From Sitta carolinensis (Eukaryota > Chordata > Aves > Passeriformes > Sittidae), in contig JAVUNC010000019.1 in NCBI GenBank assembly GCA_032173965.1, positions 9,473,234-9,537,233 of the forward strand: 64,000 nucleotides of DNA. Reading direction: 5' to 3'. Shown piece after piece: positions 1-14,345 of the stretch. The notes beneath the pieces are model-generated. The model ran no database searches, was not told the DNA's origin, and saw only the letters and a program-made list of their open reading frames with translations. Each line of letters opens with the position of its first letter. Position 1 is the first letter of the stretch. The position numbers were made by a program, and so were the translations under genes.

Positions 1-3000
1 TATTAGTGATATTTTTTCCCATGTTGCCTTTTGGTGTATATTTCTGCTTCTGTATCTAATTAGAAATGTCTCACACAGTTTCCAGTGAGGTTTGAAAACA
101 TGGTTTGAAGAATTATTTTCAGGTTTCTTTTATTTACTTCCTCAATGCTAAGACTGCGAATTCTGGAGTGAAGCTAGGCAAAGTCAGAAATGATATATGG
201 AAAGGGGAACGGAGACAGATGAGGGAAAATGGCAGAATTTCTGATCCTTGGAGTAGTTCCCCTGTGCCTTGGTCGCCCTCATCTGTGGAGCAGCTCCAGA
301 GCAATGCTTGCTGAGAGCCCTTGCCAAGTGGCTGACTCCAGGTCTTCTGCTGTCTGTGCTTCTCTTGGTTATAAAGGTTTAGGAGCTAGAAATCAGAAAA
401 TAACTCTGCAACCTCAGCCTTGACCCCTCCCCTGCCTATGGGAAAAGGTGTGCTACCAGTAGCACTGATCTGCTGCTCTTGGGGACCTGGAACTTCTGTA
501 AAAAGAGCTTTGCAGGGTCACAGCTGCAAACTACACCCTTCTATAGGAATCAATGATGGGATCCCTTGGGAAAAGAATATGGACTGACAATGAAAAGGAC
601 CAAGAATAATACAAGCTAACAGGGGTTAGGAATGTACTGTGAAATCATTGAACAGGCACCGGTTGCAGAAACCTTCAATTATTTTTACATTCAAAATATC
701 TTTCACAATGAGTGAAGGATGAGAGAATTTAGGTCGCCCAAGGTTCACATTGCAATGTACAGATTTGCAAAAATTTTATTCTTTATCAAACCAGGGAAAC
801 CATAGTTTAAATGGACTAATTCTACAAAATCTCACTATCGAAGTTGATGAAGGGTTTCAATTTGTTTCCACACAAGTAAGGCAGCCATGAATGCTGCCAA
901 TTGGTTAGTTGTGAATACAAATATTTATATTTATTTGAGGATTACGATTACAAGAACAAGGAATGGATAAAGAATTACATGTGACAGGTATCTCTATCAT
1001 CCCCACTTAATAAAACAGTTTTCTCTTAACTATGAAGTGTTACAGAGGCTTAAGGACTAGAAATTAACTACACAAAACAACAGTAGAGCCAATGCATGGC
1101 CTCACCTACCAAAATATTTTTATTGATTTCTAATAAATATTCTTGCCACCTGTTAGATTGGATTTTGGTAGATCTTTCATTGCAATTTTCTTATGGTCTC
1201 AAATGCCTGTGGAGTTCACAACTGCTTTTATCATGTTCTAGAACAGATAATACATACTAAGATACACAAAAAATGGAGGAAGCAACTCTCTTTGCATGTA
1301 CTCCCTCCGAATGAATCCAGAATTAGTTCTCTAATACACATTCTTATTTCTGTTTTGTGCTTTAAATACAACAAAGTAATCAACACAGTGAATCTACATT
1401 TTGCATAGATACTATATTTTTCAAAGCAATTAACTTTCCTCAGGAAAAAAAAAGGAGAATCTTTATATATATAAAAAAAGGACAAAGGGATTCGTAGATA
1501 CTTAACACAGGACAATTCAAACAGGCCAGAATTTTCTTCAATATTCAACAAAATTTACTCAATGTAGACTATAAGATTTTTTTAAACTAAACTCTGTGTG
1601 AGTGTGGGGTTGAGTAAAAGAATGGTTAGAACCAAGCATTCTCATGGCTGGGTGGCTGATTTATCAGACAACCAGTAGAGTTCTTCTGAGTGTCTGCCAC
1701 AGGCAATTTAGCTGCAAATGACTATTCCATTTTCTTGAGTGTGTGTGCATTTCTCTGGAAAAGGAGCTGGGCATTGATTTTGGGCCTCTGTATGGGTATA
1801 GGTATTGGAGCAGAGGGAACACTGCTCGTTTTGCTAAAGTAAATGCTAAAATTCATACTAAAATAAATTGGGGGGAAAGGGGAAGGACGTGACATGTCAC
1901 TTCACACAATTTAAAAAGTCATTTTGCTGACATCACTAAATGGGGAAAAGTATCTGAATTTTCCTTTAAACTGCTCTTTGGAGTACAGGATGGTTTGAAC
2001 AGCCTCCTTTGGAAATTTTGTTCTCACTGGTTTGCATGGGCTTGCATGCAGAGAAAAAGACTTCTGGTAGAAATGCCATGTGTCTGTTTTCTCATGCCTC
2101 TGATTGTCCATGCAAATGATTTCAATATGAGGTCCAAGAGCTGCTTGTGAAAAATGTGGTTCTAGTTAGTTCAAAGGAAATTGCATTAGAAAGAGTCAGG
2201 GCAGGGGGATAATGGTGTTCTTTGTTTGGCCAAGAGTATCCTCTTATTACCTATCCTTTCAAGAGTTTGTTAAGTAACCTCTCACCTGTGCAAAGGCAAG
2301 CAGTGTTTATTTCCTATAAAGGAAAAACCTGTCAAGTACTATGGTACTTTGAGTAAAAGAGTAAGGAAAATGGAAGGAAAGATTAGACCTATAATTTTGA
2401 TAAAGTATTTCTACCACTTTTAAAATGTTAAGAGAAATGACAGAACATTGAAGGAAAAATGAATGATCTGACACATTCGCATGTACTGAGACCCTTCTAT
2501 TCCTTTATCTTTACAAATTATACTTCATTCAAAATATGCTTTGTTCATGCCAACATGTCTTGATTTGATAGGGAAAGCAGGTATCACATACAGATACATG
2601 TGGATGAGACCACCACAGCCAACTCATGTTGGGCACTGAAAGCTTTTTAAAGTCCATTAAGCTCATCACCACCAGCACAATGCACATTGAGATCATTATT
2701 ATCCCTACTTTCCTCTCACCCAGACCCATTGTACTTCATATCCTTGATCCCAAATATGAAATTTTCCTGCTCTCTCCACTCTACCTCCATCAAGCCAGAA
2801 GATACATGACTCATGAGATTTTCAGTTTTTCACGAACCATCAGCAAAGCTTATAGATGAGAGTAGGATGACAGGGGAAAACAGGGAAAGAACTAAATTGC
2901 ATATATGCATTCATACGCATACTATAACTCCAACCCACAGATCTCAGTTTTACTTACAAATAATTGCCACGGCTCCCAACACTACTACAGCTTTATCAGA

Positions 3001-6000
3001 GCTGGCAGCCCTAGTGTGGATGGCACCCCAGCAGCTGTCAGCAGCATCATGTCTATGAAACCAGCTCAGTGCCAATCTAATTAGCACAGTGCTGAAACAG
3101 CTGCTGGTGCTGGAGAGCTGTGAAAGTTGCAGCTCGTCCTACCACTAATGTCAGTGGAGCTGCAATAGTGGGAATGTTCTGTAAATGTTCCCCGGTGCAG
3201 AACAAGCCTATGTTGGCAGTGACCTGGATTTCTCTCCTTGTTGGACATGATTCTTAAAGGAAGGCATCAAACTCCACTCTGTCCTTAAAATCTAATTAAG
3301 GACTACCCATCCTACATGTTTCCTTAAAAATTTTGATGTCCTGTGTTTCTGATGACAGTGTCCTTCCTGTATCTGACTTTAGCACTGCCTATGATCCCTC
3401 TGGTTAAAAGAGAGCTGTACCTACAGTGCAAGGCATGAAATTCCTGCTCAGCACTGAAGAGAACCTTGTGAAAAGACAAAAACTGTTCTGGTAACAGGTT
3501 CCAAAAAGGCACTACCTGGTTTTATCACTTCTTAATGAGACAAGAATGAGAGCTCATTATTTATAAACTACTACAATGAAGCAAGTATTATATACTTCAG
3601 AAGAGGACACAGATAAGCTTCAATATCTGATACCTCCCCTCTGTCATTCAGATTAATAAATATCTGTATCTTCAGAGCTGTTTTCAGGACTTGTCTGAGG
3701 AAATTACTAAAATCACTTTTGTCTTTTAACAATGACAATTATGTAAGAAAGACTCAGGATGAGAAAAACAGATGAAATACAATTAAGTATAATCATTCAG
3801 ACAAGAGTCTGTCAAAACAAAAATAATATTTAAACGTGCTTTCTTCCTGGGGGAACGGCCTCCACCAATCTGCAACTCACCTGTTACACAGAGGGGAGGA
3901 GGAAAAGACAAGTCAATGATCTTACTGGAAGAGGGAGAACTTTTAACTGAAGTAATTCTCTCCTTGGACAGAAATGATTTGTGAAGGTGACCTTCTCTCT
4001 GTTTCATGGGGAATACCCCAACATCTTTCCAAATACAGGGCTTGCAATAAGCATACAAGAGAAATTTCAGGAGGGGAACAGGAAGAGGTGTGTCCAGAAA
4101 ACACTTAGGAGAGTTCATATTTTGGAGGAGTGAACAGAAGAAAACTCTGCCTGGTCTCTAAATTAATCAAAACATTTTCTCTTGGGGTACAGCAGAGATA
4201 TAACTCAGGATGGTGTATGATTTATTGCAGTGGAAACACATTCCAGACAAGAATTGTCTCTTTTCCATCCTTGCATAGCATAACAGAATCCTCTAGAGTA
4301 CTGCCACTATATAAACAACTGGTGACCCTTGGCTGCAGCTGAAAGCTCCACGTTGGCTGCAGTGAACCACAGAACATCAGTGATCCACTTAAAACGCTAC
4401 TGTGAGAATCTTCCTCAAGATTGCCCATTTATTTTTCAGTACTTGCACGAAAGGATAATAGACCTTGTCTTTGACTTTGAAGGGTAGGCTCTGTCTGTGC
4501 TCTATCCAGCTCTGCAGTTCTGGGAGTAAAATGGCCATTTCTCACTCAGCAGCACCAACAGGGTCTGGGAGAGCTTTGCCCTTGTCCCATCCCCAAAAAC
4601 ATGATGTCCAGAAATCCCATTCTGGACACAGAACCCTTCCAGCACATCAGGAATTAAGAGAATCTGTCCCCTAAATGTAGCAGGCAGTGAAGATGGCCTT
4701 CTTCTAAAGATCCTGCTGGCACAGAGTAGTGGCAGAATGTTCAAAGAGGGATAGATTTGGGGAGCAACAAAGAAGCCAAGGATAAAAGTACCATCCAGCT
4801 TTGTCCCACATGCAAAAGGAAATCTATTATGTGTCTCTTTTGTTTCCCCTGTTGCAGGAAGCAAGGGATTTTAAAGGAGTGAAGTTTAAAGGCAGGTGAT
4901 ATAAAAAAGTAAATATTTTGCTTCTCTTGGCTCCACAGAAATTAGGAGCTGTCATTCCATTGAGATTTCTGGGAGAGAATTTTTAATGTAAGGCTCTGAT
5001 GGTTATGCTGCTTCACAGATATGAATACCTATAAGGTTTGAACTCTCATTTCACTTTTAATCACTTAACAGATCCATTGTGTCAGAGAAAACCAAAAATT
5101 CTTTAAGCTCTCCTCTGTGGGAATATTTTAGCTCTTGCCTTTATATACCTAGAAGTGATATGCTCTTTTCTGCTAGCTGTGTACTTTAATCCCTGTTATG
5201 TCTGTGTGGGAATGTACAGATCTTCACAGGCAAAATATATTTTGCCTATTTATGTCCACACTCACTGAACCTCCTGTAAATATATCCATGGGAGAAACAG
5301 GGAAATGGTGCCTTTAAAGTATATCTACATGGTTACTCTGACCAAAGAAAACTGCTCTTTATTAAGACAAAGAGCATAGAAAAACCAAATCAGCATTGAC
5401 TGGTGAAATCTTACTGATCAGAAAAAAAAAACATGAAAATTCCTTATTCAGTAACAGTCGCATGACACATCCAACTCTTTCAGTTTTACATTGATGTCAC
5501 TCCACCAGTTAATAATTTTTCTCTGTTATTTACAAGTTAATCCAGCTTGATTTTAAATACCCTTTAAATGCATGTTATATAATTTTCATTATTAAGTTGA
5601 TGTGTTAGGATGTATAACTGTATTTGTTGCTTGTGTGATATTAAATTAATTACATGTCAAATAAATTTACATATGGTATAATTAAGAAAACTTAATGAGG
5701 ATTTTTTTTTTTTTTATTTGCATTACAGCTAGCTTCTAGATAACATGGAAATGTCAAAGCAATGAAGGGCCTAAATCTAAGTTTTGGGGACTTTTTTATT
5801 GACAGACCTAAATAGAAATGCCCTCCAGTAATGCTAAGAGTTAATAGACAATCTCCCAACTAAACTTTATGCTCAAAATGTGGGAAAAGGAACCTGCCTT
5901 CAAAAGTTTTCCTTGCCATCAGCTTGTATTTTGAATTAATATGCTGATTCTAAATGTCATGATTCACCAATAAAGTACTAATGGAGGAAAACACAATGGA

Positions 6001-9000
6001 AACCTTTCATTCCTTTTGGCAGAGAAAGACAACATTTTAGCAATTTGGTCATCACTGCCTTCACCATGAATGGAGATAGCACAGTTTATTAATTTTATCT
6101 TATGAAAATAAGAGAAAAAAATGAAAAAAATTAAAAAAAAAAAAGTGCAATCACCACAATAAATAGAGGATTCTTGCAAAATTTTTCCTTAAGCAGCCTA
6201 CCCAGAAATATTCCCTGATTGTGAGTTATTTATTTATTTACTTGCCATCTCTCTCCTGGTGATCTGCATATACCTGGATTGAAGATTCTGACACAATTAA
6301 GTGAGAGGGAAGTGTTGCAATGCATTTGAATAGCTTAGGCTGGTGTGCCCCAGCCAAATTATCTCTAGGTGTGGTTATCAGAGACCCTGGGATTCCTCAA
6401 GGTTGCTGAGGAATTAAATTGTGTTCAATTGTGTTCAGTCGTGCTAAATTGAGAACGAATATGCTGAGAGACAGGCCACAAAGAATGCTGAAACTGGATA
6501 AAGGAACATATGGACATTTTTAAGCAGTCACATTTCCTGGGCCCCTCGGACCAGGCGGGTGAAAGAGACCGAGTAACCACCCAAAAAAAGTGTGAGTGTG
6601 TGAAGAGCAGCCCTAGAAATGGATAACTGGAGTATAGCAAACAATAAACAGCTTCTGCCAAATCATATTGATTCCTGGGCAGGAGTTCCTCACACCCTGC
6701 AGGGAAGGTACCAATGAACATACAGCAACAGAAGGCAAACCAAGCACTCCTTGACTGTGCTTTTCACAGGCATTGAATCCAACATTCACAGCCTCTCTAG
6801 ACAGCAGAACTTGCAGTGGGAGCAAAGGGACAGAAATGCAAGTGATGGGAAGTGCTGGCACTCTGACACAAAATAAACAGTCCCCAGAGCTTGTGCAAGA
6901 GATTAGACACCTTCCCTACCATACTTCACTTTCTATTTTTTCATACACTCAGGAGCATATGTCAAAATCCCCACAAACAGTAGGATTTTTGTTTATGTCC
7001 ATGAATTTCTTACTCACTCTGCAGCTTCTTCCTCACAAAAGCTCATTCCTGTACTTTACACTCAGGCTGCAAAATGCACCATTTTTCCATAGCATAACTT
7101 GCTGGTTTGTTTGGGTTTTTTAAAAAACGCTGCATTATGGAAGTTGTTCTATAAATAAGAATAACATATTACACTTGGTCATTTTTTTAATAGAATAATA
7201 ACTGAAACAGTATTTTTTTGTCCCCACTCTGAGTGATAGAAATTCCCTTTAAGATACTTCTAAAGAATAAACTTATCTTGCTGTAAATTATCTAGTACCT
7301 TTATAATTTCCCATTTAAAAAGACAGAGAACATCTTGTTTAAATCCTTCCCTTTCCTTCACAAATGTGAAAGAATGGAGAGAATACTTTTTGTCTAAATT
7401 ATCCGAATGTTGATCAAGGGAACTGATCTAATTTTGAGACCTTATTATACAACTGGAACTAATAAAACATGCACAAAGGAATTTTTTACTCATTAAACCA
7501 TATTCTTTGGTATAGAAACATTGTGTTCTGACAAAATAGTAAAAGGTCACTCAGAAAAAGTTTTAGTTCTGAAGTAGCCCTCTGCAGGCTCATCCAAGCT
7601 GCCTCTGCCTTTGTCAACCCAAGAAAAACTCAGGAACTCGGTGGGGAGTCTGGGGATGAAGGTGGCTGGACAGGAGTTGCCTAAGCTTTGATGACTGAGG
7701 CACCTTAAACCCTCATCTCAGCCCAAGGTAATCAAATTGGTGTGGGCCAGACCACTCCCCTCTTAAAAAGTGCTGTAATGAAAGCTAAATGGCTACAGCA
7801 GTGTGTTTAAGGAATTTTGGGGAAAATTATTTAATGAAGTATAGACAAAGGACTGAGATTTGAAAGTGCTGGGTTTGAATTTGAGAATCTTTTCATTCTG
7901 TGCTCTGTTTTTAAATAATTCTTTGATATGTGCATGTAAATATAAGACTTGTGCCATACGTTTAAACTTATTTGGCCATAAATATAAGTGGCATATCTAA
8001 GTCAAGAAGATTGTGCTGGTACAAAAAGAAAATATATTAAACTTCTTTGTGCATAGTTTAAAGGCTAAACTTTAGCCTGTTCTCCTGACCTAAAAACTGT
8101 CCCTGCTCCCTGATCTCATTAATGGATCCACGTGTTTATTAAATGAGTCGTCTCTTTATGAAATGAACCACTTATGTACTAAATTCCAGTTTCAGGCTAG
8201 TTCTAAGTTTTGAACCAAAACTAATTAACCATTATTCCAGCAGCACTCCCAAAGAGCCAGTGATGGGATGAGTGACGAGATGCTATGGCTTGTTTGGCTG
8301 TACACACATGCACACACATTTCCATGAATGCATGAGTAGAGGAAGGGAAGGGGTGGAAAAGACTTGCTTATCCCAACGGAGAAGATGTGCCACCTTTGGT
8401 TAAAAAAAGAATCAAGCAAATTGATTCTCCCTGGGAAAGTGGTGTGACAGGCATTGAGTCAGTGGCAGAGCTGTGAACTGCTCGCTCCTCAGGGGTGAGC
8501 AGGCAGGCACAACCCTGCACTCCCTCGGCAAACTGAAGAGGAAGACGAGACAAAGAACTCCTGTCTCTTTCAACATTAACCTTCATCTTAAATCTCTGTT
8601 ATCTTGTTGCTCATTAGGTGGTATTATTTTGTCATAAAGTTCCTTAATGTCACAGAATATTGCTCCCAAAGTTGAAGAAGGTTTCAGTAACAAGTAGGGG
8701 CTTCTGTGCTTTGGCTGATGATTAAAATAACCTGCCAGCCTGTAAGAACAAGGCTCTGGCCACTTCTTCCTCTTCTGTGATTTCACCTTTTCATTAGAAG
8801 GGAGAGCTAGGCCTGTGGTGGTGAGCTGGGAAAATAGGGCTTCAGCAAAATACTGAACATTCAAAAACACATAACAGAAATTGCAGTGAAATATTTCTCT
8901 GAAACACATTCTAAAAGACTGGCTGTACATCGTGTCCTCACATCTAGCATTATACCTCCAGAAGCAGTAAGAAAAATAAACTGTGACTATAAACCATATG

Positions 9001-11501
9001 CAACAAAGATCAGGGGGAAAAACCCAAACAAATTGGCTTTTCATTTCTTACTGATGACTTTTTTAATTTTAACTCTCCTTACATAGAGCTAGAATTCACA
9101 GGAGGTAGCTTCTTTTGCCTTTGTTTCAAACTGCTGATACATCCAGGCAGATCGATTTTTTAAATGTAGGATCAGGGAGACCAATTTGTCTCCAAATGCA
9201 GAAGTCCTAATTTGAGTGATGTGGCATGGAAAGCTCATAGTGGCTGAGAGCACCAAGCTATCACCTAATGTCAAACCTCCTGCACTGCTGACAATAAACA
9301 TCAGTGTAAAAAGTTCATCACTGTACCCACAACAAAACAGTCAAGGGTAGGTAATTTAACCAAATCCCCATAATAACTGATGTCTGAAATACTGAATCAG
9401 TTATAGACAAGCAAAAGCTCCAAAGAATCTCTCAACCTGGTAATTATTTATCAGGATGCAGGTCAATCTTGCAAAGATGTGTGTTGGAAAAGGTACGAAG
9501 GTTTCCAGCTCAGCTAAAATGCATCATTTTACTTATATCCACATTCCAAACTAAATCCTGTATTTAAATAAAAGGTAGTAAGCTCACTTTATTACTAGAA
9601 ATACATCTCCCCTGCATAATTTGGTAAGAATTCAGAACTAGAATAATTTAAAAGTGTAAAAACCACAAAGAAGCACTAATACAATTAACATGATCCAAGC
9701 CTCAGGGGAAAAAAGAGGAAAAAGATGTTTTGATTTTGGTTGTAAGGGGTTTTGTTTACTTTAATCTGCATTCCTTTGGTCCTAAATTCGTTGAGTATAT
9801 CTTCTTTAAGTATAATTGTTGCTTTATTTCTTTGAAAAAAGATTTCTCTGTAGTCCCTAGGTTTATTATTGTAGTTAGTTCTGCTGCATCATCAATATTT
9901 TTTCTGAAGCTTTTAGTATTAAGGTCATGTTAACAGAGCTACAGCTGCCTGCAACCTCCATCCCCCCTACCTTTCCTTAAAATATATATTTGCCACATTT
10001 TTCATTTTTTAGTCAAATGGAAAATCTGCTACTAAAGAACTACTTAAACTAAAACTTACTATTACAAATGCATAGCTATCCATGTGGGTTTATTTAGCAC
10101 AAAGAATATTTCTTGTCCTTGGCCTGAACTCTGGGGGTGTGGCAATTAATTCACCTAGGCACTATTTCCACTATCTTCACCATGTCTTCTTCTGTATTTC
10201 ATCATCTTTACTAAATATTAAGGCAAAATTCGACTGTAGTATGCTTAGTTCAATGCAACAAGTTTAGTGGGTAAGCCACTTTTTAAAAGCCAGGAGCTAC
10301 AATGTGCATTTTGCCTCTAATAAATAATAATAAATAAGAGTATGTTTGGGTTAATTGTGTTGACAATGAAAGAGCTGGTGATACAGATACAGAAAAGGAT
10401 TCTGTACAACTCATTCTCTTTTACTTATAAATAAATGATTATTCCTTTTAATTATTTTTTTGCTAAACGAATTTAGCTTTGTTTGTGAACCTTCATAATT
10501 CAAAGGCAACAAAACAGCACATTATCAAAAGCTTGAACCATCATCAGATATAACACAGATGTTAGGAAACACAGCAAAAAGAGAGCCTGCACAGCTATTT
10601 AAGATCATACCAAAACACCACCAAAATACACTAGTATTTATTCCATTCTCATGGATGTATCATTTCCACATAGCCATAACTCCATACAGCACATATTTCT
10701 ACTGACTGCTCTATTGAAGTGTGGTGCCTAACTTGATAAAAGCATTTGAGGTCAATAATTGCAATGCTGTTGAATAAAACCCTCTGTCTCACTTGCTTTG
10801 CTACAAATATTTTGTGTGTTGACGTTAACCATGTCTTCTAGTGATGCACAAACTCATCCAGGTAGCAAGCAGTAACATTTACTAGATTGCAAGCTGGAAC
10901 TATTTGAATCCCATAAAACAGATTTATGCCCCTTAATTCAATTGAAATATAGATATGCTGTGGTAATATAACATCTCTTTATAATGCTTTGAGCATCACT
11001 TTTATGCAGCATTTACTGTGTAACAGACATTAAATCTTTGGAGAGCTCATGGATATTACCAGTGTGTTCCTCTGGCCTCTTGAAATATTAAAACTCAGAC
11101 TTGGGGAGTTGTTTTGTTTCTTGACAACGCTTCCTTGGAAATACACTGCTTGATCACTAGCTGTGATCTTCTCTGTGTTCCTTGATGGACCTGGAGCACC
11201 CAAAATGAATATTGATTGTTTGGTTAGAGCACCAGCCTGGAACAAAAGGGATGTCTCCTGCACTGATGTCCTTGCTTTAATCACTTCATGACTCTTAGTG
11301 TGACACAGAGCTGACATGAATTTCCCAAGGCAATTTTTATTTCCAGATGAAAAATAGAGTATGAGAACTTCACATTATTATTAATAGCACTAAAACGGAG
11401 CATATTGACACAGAAGCCTTTATTTTCTAGATAGAAAGTTACAAGTATTTCTCAGTTATTCTCACTTTCTGAAAGATATGTGTACTACGAAGTTTTTAAA
11501 A

Positions 11502-11532
11502 ATTTTATTCTCAATAATATTGAGAATAAAAT
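11502..11532. repeat. Perfect inverted repeat, 15-bp arms
   Basis: The left arm attttattctcaata (11502-11516) is followed by a single A and then its exact reverse complement (11518-11532). The pairing does not extend into the flanks. The arms are too short for a microRNA precursor, and the stem is AT-rich, so a cruciform or simple mutational hairpin is the most that can be said. Confidence 0.9.
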
Positions 11533-11641
11533 CAGGTTTAGCATCATGTGTGCAGTGCTAACTTAAAGATGTTAGTTTTGCAACAATGAAGAAAGAATAC
11601 ATTAAATTCTTTCATCTCTCTCATGACATTCTTCTCAAGTA

Positions 11642-11684
11642 GATTGCATTGCAAGCAATGCAATTGGTGATTGCATTGCAAGCA
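11642..11684. repeat. Short direct repeat with nested palindrome
   Basis: The 16-mer gattgcattgcaagca occurs at 11642-11657 and again, identically, at 11669-11684, a period of 27 bp. The first copy overlaps a 9-bp-arm inverted repeat (ttgcattgc, AA, gcaatgcaa) at 11644-11663. This looks like a local replication-slippage duplication. No function is evident. Confidence 0.85.
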
Positions 11685-13875
11685 GATCTCAATACTATTC
11701 TATGACTGCTCTGTTCTGTAAATGTCTTTTTTCACTGAATATAATTCGATTAATATTTTTGCAATACTCATACTCATGTAATTATTCAGATAATAGTGAC
11801 AATATTTAGAAAGAGTTACTGCTTTATGGATTTTAACCAATCCTAGCTGCAAACAAAGTAGGCAGAATGCCTAAGTCTATGAATAGCAAACAGTTATCAT
11901 TACAATAAATAAAATATATCTTATTTGTGATAAATAAAATTCATTTTATTTCTTATCACCCTATGACCCTGCTCTTACCACGAGTATATTGAAGCCTCCT
12001 CCAAAGTTTCTGGTATATTCCAGATATTTCCACTGATTTTCACAGCCTTAGGATGAGCTCCTGGTAATTCTGACAGCACACAGTCATGTTCAGCTTCAGA
12101 AAAGCATCACAACTCATGCAAAACACAAAACAGGACTTATTTTTAGGCAGTCATTTAAGTCATTTCCTAGGAAGAAAAGCAATGTGATTTAAGGTAATTC
12201 TAACTTTATAAATATACACTACATTACCTGTGTCACTGTCAAAAATAATTTTAACTCATGATCAAATGCAAATTGCCGCTTGACCACTCAGAACACAATT
12301 AATTTCCAAGGCTAACTACATTTGTATTATAGAACAAAACTGGGTAACCCAGGTCACTGAATAACAATGACCTGCATTGTGATTCCTATCTGAATTAGTC
12401 ATGACAAAACAAGTCACTTATTCAGGCTCTGTACTCGAACTGATTCAACACCAAAACAGAAGAAAGTGCACTTGAGAAGTTTTACTACCACACTTTTCCA
12501 GTCATATATAAAAATGCAGCAATTTGAAAAGAAGTAAACTTCCTGACCTGTTACACTGAAGAAAATATATATACCCAAGGGCCTCCAGTTCAGAGGCAGC
12601 TTCCACTCTCCCAGCCTCAGCCTGCAGCCAATTCCCACACAAATTCGCTTGGAATAGTAAAACTTTGCCAACATTTCTGTCTAGGACTTCCTCACACAAG
12701 CACATTGCAGCCTTTGTATTTTGGTAATCGTTCCTAGCTCCTCACAGGGCTGAAAGCATTTGTTCTCTACATACAGTGTGTGAACTCCAGCCCAAGAAAC
12801 CAGCAGGTTTTTTCTTTATTCTTCAGTCAGGGTCCTTCTGCACTCAGCATGAAGCACCTGGTGAGGTGTTTTCCTGCCACTAAGAAACCCAAACTTCATG
12901 AAATGCAAATCAGACCCGTGTCCCAAATCCCACACAGAAGGAGGTAAGAGAGGTTTTATAATAGCTGGTATATTTTCAGCCTGTATCTCAAGATACAGCT
13001 TTTTCAGACTTTAAGCAATACAAAAAGCAGGACTAAAACACCCTACCAAAGACCACAAGATCCAACATAAAAATAACAGCGTTTTTTCTGGGTATCATTA
13101 ACACCTTTATTTTTTTTTATTTTCTTAAAAGACTTCCATTTTTCTACCAATTTTATTATTTTTCAATAGAACAGAAGTGTACTAGATGTTTGTCTTCAAA
13201 AAAGGTTTAGTGAATAATTCTAGCTTTTAAGATTACAGACAAATTATCTTTTTCTTCTTTCCTACTGAGGTTCCTGACTTTCCTAAGTCTCTGGATTTCA
13301 TCTCCCACTATGGGAAATAAAAAATAAAACATTCTTGCTTATAAATTTTTAAAATGTGAAATGCAAGTGCAAGATGAATAGAATTTTGAACACACTATTA
13401 CACTATAAGTGATTACCCAGAAATCTAGGGGAGACATACAAATACTTACACATTTAACATTATTCTTAACCCTGTGTCTCAAAGCTGGTTTTTTTTTCTG
13501 ATGCTTTATTGTGCACTCCCTTGATCATAAGTTAGCATGATACATCCTTCTTTTCATTGTACTTGTTTTCTTCCTTCAGAAAGGAGGGAAAACCCCCTAC
13601 ATTGCTTCTTTTTATTTATGCACAAGTAACATATCTATACCTCCTCTGCTATTTCTTTTTGACTTTTTTCCCCCCCAATCCACTTAAAGTGAATATTCCA
13701 TATGAACTCCATTTTCCCTTTATAAACAATAAATAACTCTTATATGAAATGTTGTCAATTAAATGTAGGAATTTCTGATATTTTGACTCATGGAACAAAA
13801 CCAGGGAGCTGAAAGATTCACAGGGTACAATTCATATCTTATTGTCCATTAAACTTAGTACCTGATGCTGTAGTA

Positions 13876-13916
13876 CTTTCATGTAAGAATTTTCAAGTTC
13901 TTTCATGTAAGAATTT
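13876..13916. repeat. 24-bp period tandem duplication
   Basis: The 17-mer ctttcatgtaagaattt starts at 13876 and is repeated at 13900, giving about 1.7 copies with a 24-bp period. It is a minor local duplication of no evident function. Confidence 0.85.
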
Positions 13917-14182
13917 CCAACTGAAATGAGCCCTGTTTTTAACACTAGTTCTGCAGGACAAAACTTCAGGTGGTTGTGTGTTTGTGTAGCTGCCCTCACT
14001 TTAGATCAGTTTTCTGCCATCTCTTGAGGGGCAGGTGCTGCGAGAGCACCGTGTCATATTCTGGAATGGCTAGGTTGTGTTTAGGGTGAACTCTGCTGGA
14101 GGAGCCTGGGATCATGGACTGTCAGAATCCTTTCCAGCTGGCACCAGGGCTGAGTCCAGAGGCTTCATGACTAAAATCAAAG

Positions 14183-14345
14183 CACAGAATCCCAAAGAAC
14201 AGTTGTGGCTGGAAGCGACCTGTGGAGCCACCTGGCCCAAGCCCCCTGCTCAAGCAGGAACCACCCAGAGCTTCTTGCCAAGGGCCACGTCAGATGCTTC
14301 CTAAAGAGGACTCTACATTCTCTCTGGACACTCTGTAAAAATGTG
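14183..14345 (-). mobile_element. CR1 LINE 3' end fragment, minus orientation
   Basis: CR1 is the dominant non-LTR retrotransposon of birds. Reading the plus strand, the stretch starts with an agaatcccaaagaac-type end, then a 'ctggaagcgacctgtggagcc' block, 'cccctgctcaagcagg', a 'gggccacgtcaga' block and 'actctacattctctctggaca'. These blocks occur in the same order in the reverse complement of the CR1 3' untranslated region, so the element reads on the minus strand. About 160 bp remain, a typical 5'-truncated CR1 insertion, with many substitutions. The identification is from memory of the family; exact ends and subfamily need a repeat-library search. Confidence 0.8.

Larger units (their letters stand above)
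1..14180. other. Gene-free AT-rich unique sequence
   Basis: I see no gene here. Open frames are short and lie on both strands without domains. The longest is a minus-strand frame of 153 codons at 8583-9044; its translation has no motif I recognise, and a frame of this length is expected about once by chance in 64 kb of DNA this rich in AT. The sequence is mostly non-repetitive with short A/T runs, for example T14 at 5702-5715, an A-rich patch at 6095-6146, TTTA copies near 6225-6240 and TAA copies near 10320-10340. Three small repeated or palindromic structures (11502-11532, 11642-11684, 13876-13916) are listed separately. Splice-site-bounded exons cannot be excluded by eye, but none stands out. 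Confidence 0.7.

Noticed and set aside
8583..9044. Minus-strand open frame of 153 codons
   Set aside because: No domain, signal peptide or family resemblance. One or so frame of this length is expected by chance in 64 kb at this base composition.
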